A DNA stretch of 55,329 nt from Thraustochytrium sp. TN22 (Eukaryota; Sar; Bigyra; Thraustochytrida; Thraustochytriidae): the NCBI GenBank assembly GCA_013306675.1, contig JABLUY010000246.1, positions 1-55,329 on the forward strand, read 5' to 3'. A program made the translations under genes and the position numbers. The notes under the pieces are model-generated. The model searched no databases. It was not told the DNA's origin and was given only the letters and a program-made list of their open reading frames with translations. Positions 37,689-48,063 of the stretch are shown here, in pieces; position 1 is the first letter of the stretch, and each line of letters begins with the position of its first letter.

Positions 37689-40600
37689 AGCGCCTAGCGC
37701 CCGTTGGGTGCCTGCTGCTGTCACAACTTCTGCTGCCGCTGCCGCTGCCGCTGCCGCTGCCGCTGCCGCCGCCGCCGTCGGCGCCCTCCTGCTGGTGCCT
37801 GTGCGGTCCCCTCGGAGCCCCGCGCCGGCGCACTTGGGGTTTGGCGCCGCCGCGCCGCCGCCCCGCCGCTGCGCCGACCTCCGCTGCGCCTCCGCGCCCC
37901 GCGCGCGCCCGGCTCGGAGGTCCTAGCCCCGCGCCGCGCGCGGGCACTCGGCCCACTGCGGCACTGACCGTCTGCGCCCCGCCCCGCCTGTGAGAGCGCC
38001 TCGCGCGCCGCGCGCTGTCCCCTGACGCCACGCGCCGTGCCGCGCCGTGCTGTGCTGCGCTGGGGCTGCGCGGCCGCCGGCGGCCTCCGAGCTGCGCCCG
38101 CGCTCGCCCGCCTCGCCTCCGCTCGCTCTGCGCCGCTCTGCGCCCTGCGCCTGCGCGCTCCGCTCCGCCCGCTCCGCTCTGCTCTGCTCTGCTCTGCTCT
38201 GCTCTGGCCCCCGCGCGGCGCCGAGGCTGGAGCGCCGCGCTCAGCGCCGCTCAGCGCGCGCGATCAGCCGCCGGCCTGCCTGTGAGGGCGCAGGGCGCGA
38301 GACGAGACTGGCGGGCTCCGCGCGGGACTGCGCCGGGTCGGCGGCGGCGGCGGCGAGCGCCTGGTGCAGCCTGAGGGAGGGCGGAGGCGCAGGACGACTC
38401 TGGCGGCGGCGGCGAGCGGGTGCCGCTGCGACCTCGCGGCGCGGGCCCCGGGCCTGGCTGGGAGTTGAGGCTGGCGACCTCGCGCCGGGCGCAATGCGCG
38501 CTGCAGCACGGCGCGGCGTGGCGCGGCGCGGCGTGGCACGGGGCTCGCTCTCGGCGGTCCGGAGTGGGTGGGTGGGCCAAGGGTGGCGGAGAGGCGCGGT
38601 GAATGCACGGGGCGGGCGGGGCGCGGCTGGTGCAAATGTGGGTGCCCGTTCGCTTGCTCGCTTGCTTTGCTTGCTTGCTTGCTTGCTTGCGGGTCTTGCT
38701 TCGTCGTTTGCTCGTGCTTGTTTTGGCTGACACCTGCGGACTGCTGCTTGCCTCCGAGGCGAGGGCGCGGCGATGGGGTTGACGGAGAGCTGATGGTGCG
38801 CCCGGCCGGTGCTGTGCTGCCGCTTGGGAGGAGAAGAAGTCAAGCGTGGGACGCCTTCCAGCCCGCGCGACGGCTTACTCCGAGTCGCGCAGATCACCTA
38901 ACTGTAAGTGTGCCGTTGGTTGGCACGGTGGTGCACTACTGCGTGCGGTGGACAGCGAGCGTCCTTGGCCTGCGGCGCGTGCTCGTGCCACACCGTCAAT
39001 GCACTGCAGCACGACGGGCTTACTCTCGTCGCCCCGCCACAGAGGTTGGAGGATGGAGTGCCGCGCGCGCGATGTCAGGCACAAGTACTGGCTTGACGTG
39101 GCACCCGCGGCCCGGCCCGCTGCCTACCGGGCGGTGCCGCACCGCGCCTCTGGGATTAGGTTCCGGGAGCTGCGGCTCCCCTTGGGCCCCTTCCACGCGT
39201 CGGAGCTGCTGTCGCGCGGCCAGCCGCCTGTGCTGCTGCTGCTGGCCGCCGGCGCTCGCGAGGCCCCGTGCCCCGCGCGCAATACCTGCGTACGCTGTGG
39301 TTCGCTGCGCCAGCAGCGCTCGAGGGAAGCCTGCGCAGAGGCGAGACCCCCAGGCTTGCCCGCCGCCAGCCACGACTCCGAGACCGCCACGGTGTCAGGG
39401 AACAACGAGACCGAGTCCGAGTCCGAGTCCGAGTACGAGTCCGAGTACGAGTACGAGACTGACACGAGTTGAGCGAGACACGAGGCAAGGACCAGTGGGA
39501 CGAGACGAGAAACGAGGCAAGGCGAGGCGAGGCGAGGCGGGGCGGGGCGGGAGGGCAGCGCGGGCAGGCGCAAGCGGCGGGCTCCGACGCGTGCGGGCAG
39601 CCGCGCGGGGGAGCGCCGAGGAAGGTGCCGCTGGCCGCGGCGCCGAGCTCGACGATGCCTGCGAACGCCCGTCTCGCAGGTCCGCTGGCCAGCTGGCCGA
39701 CGCCTCGGCGGCAGGCCACGGGCAGAGCAGAGCAGAGCTCGGCGAGGCACTGCAGCGCGACGAGGCGCGGGCAGTCGCCGCCGCCGCCGCCGCCCGGCCG
39801 CGCCGCGCTAGCGCCGGCCGCGGTCACGGGGCGCGGGCGCGACGCGAGCCCGATCGATGGCCGGGCGGAGGCAGGAGGCCAGGCCGCCGCTCCTGAAAGA
39901 GAGGCGCGCCCGTCGGCCTGGCGCCGGCCTGCCTCTGCCTGCCGGCGCTCGCGGCGCGGCGCGGCGCGGCGCGGCGCGGCGCGGCGCGGCGCCTGCCTGC
40001 CTTTCCGTCGGAGCGGCCGCGCGGGACAAGCTGCGCGAAGGAGCCTGCCTGCCTGCCTGCCTGCTCCCGGGCCGCGCGAGCTCAGCTAGAGATGTGGCGC
40101 AGGCGGTCACGGCAGGCAACAGCTTGGCTGCAGTCAAGTCACCCCGGCCTGGCTCGTGTGGGCGGTTATCGCCGCGAGAGGCCGGCAGAACTTGGAGCCT
40201 TCTTCTCGCTGCAGCGCAGGCTGCGCAGCGCAGCAGGAGAGATTGCCTGGCGCTGGAGAAGAAAGAAGAAAAAGCTGGCTGGTCGCAAGCGCGGTTACGA
40301 AAGCGCTGCACTGGCACTGCACGGCGCCGCGGCGTCGGCGACGGTCTCGCTGGCGGGATGCCGCGGGTGTTTGTCAGACAGTGAGGACCAGGACTACGTA
40401 GTACAGGCTGCCGCCGCCGCTGCCGCCGCGCAGCAGCGAGCTGCCGTCGTGGAGCAGGAGGATGTGGAAGGTGGTCCACCGAAGCGCGGGTGTGGGGCTC
40501 GTGTCCTGCGCCCCAGGCGCGTGGGTGTGGGCGCTGCGGTGCCCGCGCCTACCCAGCGGAGCCCGCGCCTGCTCCTCGCGCGGCCCCGCGGCGCCCGCCG

Positions 40601-42499
40601 TCGCGCGCTCGAGAAGCTGGCGGCTTTGCGCTCCGAGCAGCCAGCACGGCTGCGCCGCCAGGGCACGCACGGCGCCGGGGCGCGTCGCAGCGCGAAACGA
40701 GCGCGCGCCAGCCGGGCGTCGGTCGGCCTTGCGCGCGCACGCACGTTGTACTGTGCGCCGCGTTGATGAGGCGAGGCGAGGCATGCATTCCTGAGCGCCT
40801 GCAGCTCTAGCTAGCTAGCTAGCTAGCTAGCCTGCGCTAGAAGGCCTCGTTCGGGCGCCTGCGCGAGCGGCGAGCCGACGCCAGCGGCCCGCCACCCGCG
40901 CAGGCGCGGCGCAGCGCCGCCTGCGCCCGGCCGGCGATCTGCGGCGCCGTCACGGCGGCTGCGCGCGAAATCGTCCGCGCGACCGGCCAGGTTGAGCAAC
41001 CGCGCGCAGTGTGCGATGCGGAGCCCTGGCGGGTCCTCCCGCTATGAACCCCGCACGCGCCGATGTGGGGGGCGCCGCATCGGTTGGCGTCGGCGCACAG
41101 ACTCACATCAGGCCGTCTGCCACTGGCCGTAGCGGCGTGACTGGATGGCGGAGGGCCAAACAGCCAAACAGGGGCGCCGCGCTGGCAGGCAGAGCAAGCC
41201 TTGAGGCCAGAGCGCGCCAGAGCACGGGAGAGAGCGGGCGGAACTGCCGGGGGTCAGCGCACATGTGCGCGCGTGGAGATGGACCGCCGCGGAGCGAGGC
41301 CTCCCTGCCAGTGCAGTGAGCCCGCCTGGCGAGTCTTTCTTCCTCTCGCTCTTGCTTTCTTTCGCTCCTGAGTGAGGCTGAGTCCTGCATGTTGCGACCT
41401 TGGTTGCGCATTTTAAGCGGTGCTTCCAACGGCCGCCAACTCAAGAGTGCGGATGCGGGGCCTTGACAGAAGCTCCGATCGTCGGTGGCAAGCTAGCTAC
41501 GCGGGCAAGAAGCTTGAAGAGGAGCTTGAAGAACAAGGGCGTGGGAAATCTCGCAAGGTCGCTCCGCCTGCCGGGCCCTGCCATCTGGGGGGGGCCAAGA
41601 CTGGACCTGCGTTCAAGTACAGCGACCGCCGCGTTGATGATCGCGTTCATTCGGTTGCGCGAATTTGAGGAGTTGGCGCACGGAGTTGGCGCACGTTGTG
41701 CCGGCCCCCGAGCCTCGGTCTGCCAGAGACCTCTGCCAGAGAACAGCGGCGGGGCTGGTGAGCGGGGCATTGGGCAGTGGGCCGTGGCACTGCAGCCGCG
41801 CCGCGGACCAGCCTCACGGGTCGGGTCGGCGGACGTACAACTGGGTTTCAATTTGCCGGAGCCGAATGCTAGCGACTGGCGACTGCGTTCGGCAAGCCAC
41901 GCACTGCCACCACCAGTGCCAGCACGCAGCGCTTGTGCGTTGGAGCCTCGGACGGCAATATCTTGCCTTGCTCGCGTCGATTCGTCGCATCCCCAGTGCT
42001 CGTCAGCTGACTGCGAGCGGCGCTGAGCGCCGGCTCGGCTTGAGCTAGCTTGCTTGCTTGCGGCTTGCTTGCTTCTTGCTTGCTTTCTTGCTCACAGGCC
42101 AGCGAGGGCGAAGGCCAGCGATCTGACAGACTGACAGTGAGTAAGAACCGATCCGATCGCGGCAACCGGTCGTGGTCGCAGCACCGATCAGCGAGTTCAA
42201 CTTGAACGTCCAACCCAGAGCAGTGCCGCCAGCGCCGGACGCCAGAGGCTTGCGGAGCTTGTCGCCGCGCCGCGCAGAGTAGCACGACGACCTCGAGCCA
42301 CTGGAGCCTGGCAGCTTGACCCGGACGAAGATGGCTGACGAGGCCTCGGATCTTCATGACGACTCCTGCTCATCAGGCAGGCTTGAACTCGAACTCGGAC
42401 TCCAAGTCGAGCAGCTCGCCAACTCGCACTCGCGCTCCGCAGAGGGCGGCGCGGTAGCGAGCTAGCGGCGAGGCGAGGCGAGGCGAGGCGAGGAGCGCG
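37689..42499. other. 4.8-kb CpG-dense, gene-poor region
   Basis: A long stretch between divergent genes (zinc finger and 262-aa protein). It contains simple repeats: GCCGCT (37735-37765), TCTGC (38175-38205), TTGC (38655-38690), GAGTCC/GAGTAC (39411-39460), GGCGA (39521-39560), GCGCG (39953-39990), TGCC (40045-40067), TAGC (40806-40831), TTGC again (42045-42085) and GGCGA (42468-42493). ORFs exist in all frames, but codon composition and protein content (Arg/Ala/Pro/Ser, no domains) look like G+C artefacts. It may contain untranslated leader exons, promoters or an unrecognised RNA gene. I found no tRNA or rRNA signature by eye. Confidence 0.5.
40806..40831. repeat. (TAGC)n microsatellite
   Basis: Six tandem TAGC units within the gene-poor region. 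Shorter TAGCTAGC tracts recur in other spacers of this window. Confidence 0.85.
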
Positions 42500-43288
42500 A
42501 TGACGACGCCCGTGACGCCCGCGGAGGTGCGGCTGGAGCAGGCGGCGCGCGAGATGCTGGCGGAGCAGCCCAAGCTGGACGGCGCTATGCGCAACCTGCT
42601 GAGCCTGCGGCTCGCGCAGACGCAGGCGTCACCGGGCGCGCCCGCGGGCGGCGCCAGCGGCGCCAGCAGCGCCAGCTTCCCGCGCGGCGGTGCCACCATT
42701 GGGGCGGACGGCAAGCTGCGCAAGCTCGACAGCAAGGAGGTGGACGCCTACCTGAGCAAGCGCGAGGGCGGCGCGACGCCGACCATGGACCCGGCACGCC
42801 GCATGAAACTCGCCGGCGTCGTGCTGCGCGCCGTCAATGCTCACGCGCCGCACGACCCGCGCACTTGGGCGCAGACCACGCAGCAGGCGGAGCACCAATC
42901 CGCCTCGGATCGTCTCGACGAGATCATGCACTACAAGGTGGCGCACTTTGTTGCCTCCAAGCTCCAGGCGCAGCAGGACCGTCCCAAGGTCACCAAGGCG
43001 CTCGGCGCCTCGTACCTTGCGGCTGTTTGGCCTCAGCTCCGAGACAAGCTCGCACCGCTTGCCGAAGCCGCCGGCTCGACGCTCGACGAACTTGAGCGAG
43101 AGTTCGTCGACTGGCTGCCCCTGCCCGCCAAGCACGACGCCTCCGACGACCGCGAGCTCGTCTGGGCAGCCGACCTCTCCAAGGTTGTGGCGCAGCGTCA
43201 CCAGGCGCGCGCCCAGGCTGCCGCGGAACGCGCTGCTCAAGCCAAGGTACCGGCTGTGGAGGAGCTTCCAGAGTCCGAAGAGGTCTGA
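42500..43288 (+). CDS. Uncharacterised 262-aa protein
   Basis: An intronless ORF with ATG in AGCGCGATGACG and the G/C-ending codon bias of neighbouring real genes. It has no signal peptide or membrane span. The N-terminal helix (VRLEQAAREMLAEQ) is followed by a Gly/Ala/Ser linker (~42-62) and then a mainly helical, charged region (~70-235) with several Trp/Tyr residues (DPRTWAQ, ASYLAAVWPQLRDKL, FVDWLPLP). The C-terminus is Ala/Gln-rich and ends in an acidic tail (EELPESEEV). I recognise no family. The regular helical pattern, absence of simple repeats and third-position bias support a real gene. Transcribed in the same direction as the coiled-coil gene 570 bp downstream; no functional link is evident. 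Confidence 0.7.
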   Translation: MTTPVTPAEVRLEQAAREMLAEQPKLDGAMRNLLSLRLAQTQASPGAPAGGASGASSASFPRGGATIGADGKLRKLDSKEVDAYLSKREGGATPTMDPARRMKLAGVVLRAVNAHAPHDPRTWAQTTQQAEHQSASDRLDEIMHYKVAHFVASKLQAQQDRPKVTKALGASYLAAVWPQLRDKLAPLAEAAGSTLDELEREFVDWLPLPAKHDASDDRELVWAADLSKVVAQRHQARAQAAAERAAQAKVPAVEELPESEEV

Positions 43289-43856
43289 GAACCCTCGGGG
43301 TCATGACGGCTACGCAGCACGTGACGAGGCTGCGGCACTTGATGAGTTTGCAGCTTCTCACGAGGCTGCAGCCCATGAAGACCTAGGTTGCCCGCTTGCG
43401 TTCAGAATGGACCCATCTGCCATACAAGCCCGCCGTCGTGCTTTGTCTCGTGTGTAACATTTTTCTTCTTTCTCTCTCCCTCTGTCTTGCGAGCACTTGG
43501 CGTCACTTGGCGTCGCTTGGCCTACCTCAGTTGGTTGGTCTTCAAATCACCTGGGATGAAAATTTCCGAGCGTCCGACAACGTGTTGCCAGGCTGGACGT
43601 GTCCCTGCAGCTTCATGCCGCTCGTCTCACGCTAGCTTTTGTTATTATCTCATGTGGCGGCTCTCCCACGTCGCTAACCAGCTCACAGTCAAAAAGCCCA
43701 CTCGTCGTTTGCTGACCGTGACGCTTGTCCGGACGCGCGGCCGCTACACCTTCAACGGACATCCTCTTTGCCACGGCACTGGCACGTGCGCGCTGCACGT
43801 GAACCTGCTCGCGACTCACAATCGGCCACTTTCAATCAAAGGCGTGGCGGCGAGCG
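43289..43856. other. Spacer between two plus-strand genes
   Basis: About 570 bp. A pyrimidine-rich, A+T-richer stretch (TTTTTCTTCTTTCTCTCTCC, about 43460-43480) lies ~170 bp after the upstream stop. The rest probably contains the promoter of the coiled-coil gene. No gene seen. Confidence 0.55.
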
Positions 43857-45227
43857 ATGGAGTACCACCGCGTGCGGCAGCCGCTCGCGGCGCGCACAGG
43901 CGCGTCCGGGTTGGCGGGCGGCGCCATGGCTGGTGGCAGCGCCATGACCAAGGGTGAGCTGGTGCGCAGGCTGGGTCGCACCAAGTCGGCGCGCGAGGTG
44001 GTGGCCGGCTTGCAGGTGCGCGAAGTTGCACGCGTAAGCAAGAACAACAACAACAGCAGCAGCAAGAACAACAACAACAGCAGCAGCAGCTACGAGGTGG
44101 TGGAGATGCGTTCAAGACACGCGCCAATTCGGTCCGCGTCGGCAGGCGCTCTGACGTCCACGACCATGGCGCTTCCGCACGCCGGGACGAACCGCGCGAG
44201 CAGCGCCGGAGCGCCTGAGAGCGACAGCAAGAAGATGGCGGCCGTGCAACGCGCGCGACAGCGGTTTGAGGAGAAGATGCGCCAGCGCGAGCAGGTGCAG
44301 CACGACATGGAGGCGCTGCGCGAGCAGGAGGCGGAACAGGACCGCGCACGCCAGGAGCGCCGGCGCCGCGTCTTTGAGCGCGAGCGCGCCGAGCGCGCCA
44401 AGCACCTCGACGGCTGGAAGCGTGACGTGCAGGCCGCCGAGATGCAGCGCAAGCGCGCCGAGCAGCGCCGCAAGGAGAAGGAACGCCGCGAGCTCGAGCA
44501 AGGGCTGAAGGAGCGCCAGCTGCGCTATGCCGGCCAGCTGCGTGAGCGCGAGCGTGCCAACGCGCACAAACGCCCGGCCCCGCCCACCAAGTTGCCGCCC
44601 GTGCACGGTGCGGCGACCTCCTCGCTGCTGGACGTGCCGCGATCCTTGGGGGCGCGCATGCAGCAGATCAAGAGTTCCTATGATGCCCCGCCCGCTGGGA
44701 CCAAGGCCGCCGTCGCCGTCGCCGGTGCAGACTCGTCCAGGCAACCGAAGGCCACGGCCGCCGCGGCCGCCGCGCGTCGCGAGTCCAAGAAGAAAATGAC
44801 TGACTCAGACATCGTCGAAATGGCGCGCCGGATCGTGCAGGACGCCCAGGCCTCCACCGCCAACGGCGCCGACATCACCACACCAGACCACGCACTCTTC
44901 CAGGCACACGTACCTCCACTCGACGAGGCTGCCACGACACTCTGGGACACCGAGGCCAGCCTCGCGGCTCCGGACAGCGCCTTCGCGCTCGCCACTGCCG
45001 ACGACTTCCTTCCGAACTTTCGCTCCTCTGCACCGACCGCAACCTCGGCCTCGCCAGAAGCTGACGTGCCGCGCGGGCATAACGATCATGGTGACGACGA
45101 CTTCGCACGAACAGGGACCTCCACTGATGACGGCCTCTCGGCCAACATCGAGGAGTGGTATCGCCAGCAGCTGCGGCTGGGGGAAGCGGAAGAGGACTCT
45201 TTTGCCGTGGCATCTGGCGTCGTGTGA
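43857..45227 (+). CDS. Uncharacterised coiled-coil protein (456 aa)
   Basis: ATG at 43857 (MEYHRVRQPL). Residues ~62-78 hold two Lys-Asn-rich/Ser-rich runs (NNNNSSS) encoded by AAC/AGC repeats. Residues ~126-236 form a long, very charged Arg/Glu/Gln helix (for example ERERAERAKHLDGWKRD), predicted coiled coil and resembling many cilium- or cytoskeleton-associated proteins. The remainder is Ala/Pro/Ser-rich and then acidic, with a final IEEWYRQQLRLGEAEED motif. No enzymatic domain, signal peptide or membrane span. No named family is recognised. Its 3' end lies 190 bp from the convergent channel gene, separated by a GA microsatellite. Confidence 0.75.
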   Translation: MEYHRVRQPLAARTGASGLAGGAMAGGSAMTKGELVRRLGRTKSAREVVAGLQVREVARVSKNNNNSSSKNNNNSSSSYEVVEMRSRHAPIRSASAGALTSTTMALPHAGTNRASSAGAPESDSKKMAAVQRARQRFEEKMRQREQVQHDMEALREQEAEQDRARQERRRRVFERERAERAKHLDGWKRDVQAAEMQRKRAEQRRKEKERRELEQGLKERQLRYAGQLRERERANAHKRPAPPTKLPPVHGAATSSLLDVPRSLGARMQQIKSSYDAPPAGTKAAVAVAGADSSRQPKATAAAAAARRESKKKMTDSDIVEMARRIVQDAQASTANGADITTPDHALFQAHVPPLDEAATTLWDTEASLAAPDSAFALATADDFLPNFRSSAPTATSASPEADVPRGHNDHGDDDFARTGTSTDDGLSANIEEWYRQQLRLGEAEEDSFAVASGVV

Positions 45228-45327
45228 GGCATGTATGTTCGTAAAGAGAGAGGGGGAGAATGATCCGATTTTGTTGTTCTTTATTAGTGGCTTCTGGCGT
45301 CTTGGTAAAAAAAAGGCACGTGTGTTC

Positions 45328-45329
<2 letters not shown>

Positions 45330-45385
<56 letters not shown>
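45330..45385. repeat. (GA)n dinucleotide microsatellite
   Basis: About 28 perfect AG units in the 190-bp space between the convergent coiled-coil and channel genes, likely within both 3' flanks. Confidence 0.95.
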
Positions 45386-45387
<2 letters not shown>

Positions 45388-45417
45388 CGGTTTTGTTGTT
45401 GTTCTTCATGAGCCCAT

Positions 45418-48063
45418 CTATACAGCAATCTCCAGACCTCTTCGCAGGCGAAGCGTCTCGCGGAGTCCGGCGATGATAGCACCCTGTTGCTGCGCAGCAG
45501 CCAGCAGTTCGGCCACTGCAATCTGCAGTGGGTCTTTACGCTCAAGAGGCTTCGTCTCCATGCTGCACGCCTCCTGGGAGGCCTTGTCGGTCTCCGCCCC
45601 ATCATTTGACTGCTTTGGCTCATGTTGCTGCGTCTGCTGTTGCTCTTGCTCCCTACTCTCCGCCGCCAGTTCTTGCTGCTGTTCTTGCTCAAAATGCTGC
45701 TGACGTTCGCCTTCCTCCGATGTGGGATCGGGCGTCTTCTGCATTTTGCCCGCATCCTGACTCGCCTTCTCCTCATCCGCCTCGGGCTCGTCGCTGTCTA
45801 GATTGAGTCGGGGCAAGGGTTCGCCAGACGAGGCCAGAAGCGTCTCTAGCACGACCCTATTGTCCTCTTCTCCCGTGCTCGTGGCGTGCGATGCTGCCCC
45901 GGACAGCTCGTTGGACAAGCTCGACGCGGATCCCTGCCGCGCGAGGTTGACGTTGACCGAAAAGAGCGCGAGCGCACTGGCCTTGCTGCTGGTGTACACG
46001 TTCGAGTTGTGGCCCACAAAGGTCACAGCGCGCGATGGAGCGGTCTTGTACATGCTATCCTCAATAGCACCATCCTCCATCTTTCTCGTGGCCGAAACCC
46101 TGAAGGAGTGCGAGATGCGGCGCAGCGAGGCGCCGGCCCTGTGCAAAGTCCCGTGCAAGCCATCGCGGCCCGATGTTGGTACGTCCAGTGTCGGAATGGC
46201 CTCTTCGTCGGAGGCGTCTTCTTCGTCCTCCTCGTCGGTCTCCTTCATGGACTGCAGGGCGCGCAACGCCGCGAGTTTGTGCTTGCGGAAGGAGCGCAGG
46301 CGCTGTTGGACAAGCGGGAATTTGCCAGCTAGCTCGTACAGGTGCGACTGCGAGAGCGAGAAGAGGTCTGTCGCGCTCGCCGCCTGCACAGTGACCGAGT
46401 GTGGCTCTGAAGCGCCCGATGCAGAGGATGCCTCGCCAAAGTGGTTGCCCGGACCCAGGCAGGCGATCGTGACGAGCCTGGGCGCCTCGTCCGGCGACGA
46501 CGACGGATCCTCCATGAGCACGTTCACGCTGCCTCGCACAATGAAGTAGATCTCATCCATGATGTCGCCCTGTCGAATAATGTCGGAGCCGGCCGAAAAG
46601 GACACCGGCTTGACGACCTCAAGGAGGCGGGAGACCATTTCGGCATCCGAGATACCGCGGAAGATATCCAGGTCTTGCAGCGTCTCCTCGAGCAGGTACA
46701 GGCTCAACGCGCGGCGAAGATCCGCGGTCATGGACTCCAAAATGAACATCTCGTCAAAGTGCGCACGGCGGGCGTACAGGTGACGAAAATAGCGCATGAG
46801 GCGCAGCTGCAGGTCCTTGGGCACCTTGCGGAACCGCAGATACGCACGCAGCGCGTGCATGCGCTGGTTCGTCTCATGCTGTACCTCGTTCAGATCCGCC
46901 AGGATGCTGCTGATCTGCGCCACGAGGATGCCGCCCAGGACCGCTCCGCCCAGGCAGCCGAAGATCGACACAAGGTACTCTTCCTCGTTCACGCCAACAA
47001 AGGCTCCGAAACCGACCGAGCTCAGCACCGACACGGACCACATAAGAGCGGCAATCACCGCGTCCAGGTCACTCATGCCGTTTACGTACCCCTCATCGGG
47101 CTCTGAGACCGCCTCCTCGCGCCACGTGTCGATCACGCCCTCCTGGCCGCCGTCCACCGACACGAAAAGCCACAGGCACGAGAGGAGGTGCGACATGAGC
47201 GGCAGAAAAACCACAACCACGATGAGCCTTCGCACACCACGGTTGAAATTGAAATGCTCCCCCGCCAGCGTTGACTCCAGGTTGATGATGCGCACGCCTC
47301 GAAGAAGGCGCAACGAGCCTGCAACGCGCAGCAAGGCCTGCGCCGTGTCCGAGGCCCCCGTCAACGCCACAGCCAACAACTCCACTGGAATGCATCCAAA
47401 GACGTCTGGGACAAGCCAGGACCGCGCGTACCGCAAACGGATGCGCAGCAGGTCTTCCTGGCGCATCGCAAGGCGAACCAGGCCAGTGTGCAAGCGCACG
47501 ACCACGTCCAGAGCAAATATGAGAGCGACCAGCGAGTCTGAAAGAACGTACGCGAGTGCTGGAGGATGTGCCTGGTCGCGCGTCGCGAGACGCAGGGGCG
47601 CCACGAGCAACAGGTAGACCATGGCGAGGCTCACGATGGCGCCCCAGACCACCAGGTCCTTACTGTTCGGCGGAATAAGGCCTGCCTGCAGGCGAAACAC
47701 GCGCCCCAGAGCGCGCTCTATGCAGGTCAGACGCACGTGCAGCTCCATGGCCACGCTCATGCTCGAGCGACGCTCCCCGTTTCCGGCGGTACTTCGCAGT
47801 TCGTCGTCCTCCACCTCGAAGATCTGTGAGTTGCGCCGCACGCTGCGCGAGAAGTGACTCGCGAGCGTCGTGCGCGTCGACATGCCGCGCCCCAGCGACG
47901 CCATCGACGACGCCCGCAGAGCGCTCGCCGCCTCGCCGCCGCGCACCGGGTTGTTGTCGTCCAGCATGACGCCCCAGCGGGCCATGAACGTCGTGCGCCG
48001 CTGCAGGGCGCGCGACGCAGCCGTGCCGCTGCCGCCTTGCGCCGCCTCGCGACGCGACGCCAT
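45418..48063 (-). CDS. Cyclic-nucleotide-gated-type (CNG/HCN/KCNH-like) ion channel
   Basis: An 881-aa protein from the ATG at 48063 (MASRREAAQG). The frame is open to 48450, but that sequence is not convincing. It has a 6-TM channel core: S1 ~138-160, S2 ~171-192, S3 ~212-234, S4 ~244-262 (few Arg: LLRVAGSLRLLRGVRI), S5 ~278-304, pore helix and filter ~335-355, S6 ~366-392. The filter reads S-V-G-F-G (349-353), close to the K+ channel consensus T-V-G-Y/F-G. A C-linker (~393-480, YLRFRKVPKDLQLRLMRYF) leads to a cNMP-binding fold (~488-590: IRQGDIMDEIYFIVRGSV and GNHFGEAS). In the phosphate-binding cassette the usual Arg is replaced by His (EPHSVTV, H555). The C-terminal ~280 residues are acidic and polyQ-rich. 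It is probably a plasma-membrane or flagellar cation/K+ channel; gating ligand is uncertain. Confidence 0.88.
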   Translation of the reverse strand: MASRREAAQGGSGTAASRALQRRTTFMARWGVMLDDNNPVRGGEAASALRASSMASLGRGMSTRTTLASHFSRSVRRNSQIFEVEDDELRSTAGNGERRSSMSVAMELHVRLTCIERALGRVFRLQAGLIPPNSKDLVVWGAIVSLAMVYLLLVAPLRLATRDQAHPPALAYVLSDSLVALIFALDVVVRLHTGLVRLAMRQEDLLRIRLRYARSWLVPDVFGCIPVELLAVALTGASDTAQALLRVAGSLRLLRGVRIINLESTLAGEHFNFNRGVRRLIVVVVFLPLMSHLLSCLWLFVSVDGGQEGVIDTWREEAVSEPDEGYVNGMSDLDAVIAALMWSVSVLSSVGFGAFVGVNEEEYLVSIFGCLGGAVLGGILVAQISSILADLNEVQHETNQRMHALRAYLRFRKVPKDLQLRLMRYFRHLYARRAHFDEMFILESMTADLRRALSLYLLEETLQDLDIFRGISDAEMVSRLLEVVKPVSFSAGSDIIRQGDIMDEIYFIVRGSVNVLMEDPSSSPDEAPRLVTIACLGPGNHFGEASSASGASEPHSVTVQAASATDLFSLSQSHLYELAGKFPLVQQRLRSFRKHKLAALRALQSMKETDEEDEEDASDEEAIPTLDVPTSGRDGLHGTLHRAGASLRRISHSFRVSATRKMEDGAIEDSMYKTAPSRAVTFVGHNSNVYTSSKASALALFSVNVNLARQGSASSLSNELSGAASHATSTGEEDNRVVLETLLASSGEPLPRLNLDSDEPEADEEKASQDAGKMQKTPDPTSEEGERQQHFEQEQQQELAAESREQEQQQTQQHEPKQSNDGAETDKASQEACSMETKPLERKDPLQIAVAELLAAAQQQGAIIAGLRETLRLRRGLEIAV

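Noticed and set aside
39053-39472. A 139-codon ORF (MECRARDVRHKYWLD...) ending in a Glu/Ser/Tyr repeat
   Set aside because: Codon bias is plausible and it could be a small gene, but it has no homology I recognise and its end is a GAGTCC/GAGTAC microsatellite. Too weak to list.
38568-39896. A 442-codon plus-strand open frame in the gene-poor region
   Set aside because: Arg/Ala/Pro/Ser-rich low-complexity sequence crossing several simple repeats, with no recognisable domain; other frames are equally open.
40092-40766. A 224-codon ORF with a SDSEDQDY acidic patch and poly-Ala
   Set aside because: It crosses a GCC repeat and is otherwise Arg/Ala-rich; no family and no supporting context.
37689-42499. 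Possible tRNA or rRNA genes in the gene-poor region
   Set aside because: I looked for A- and B-box and GTTCGA-type T-loop patterns and found none that fold convincingly by eye. A tRNA scan would decide.
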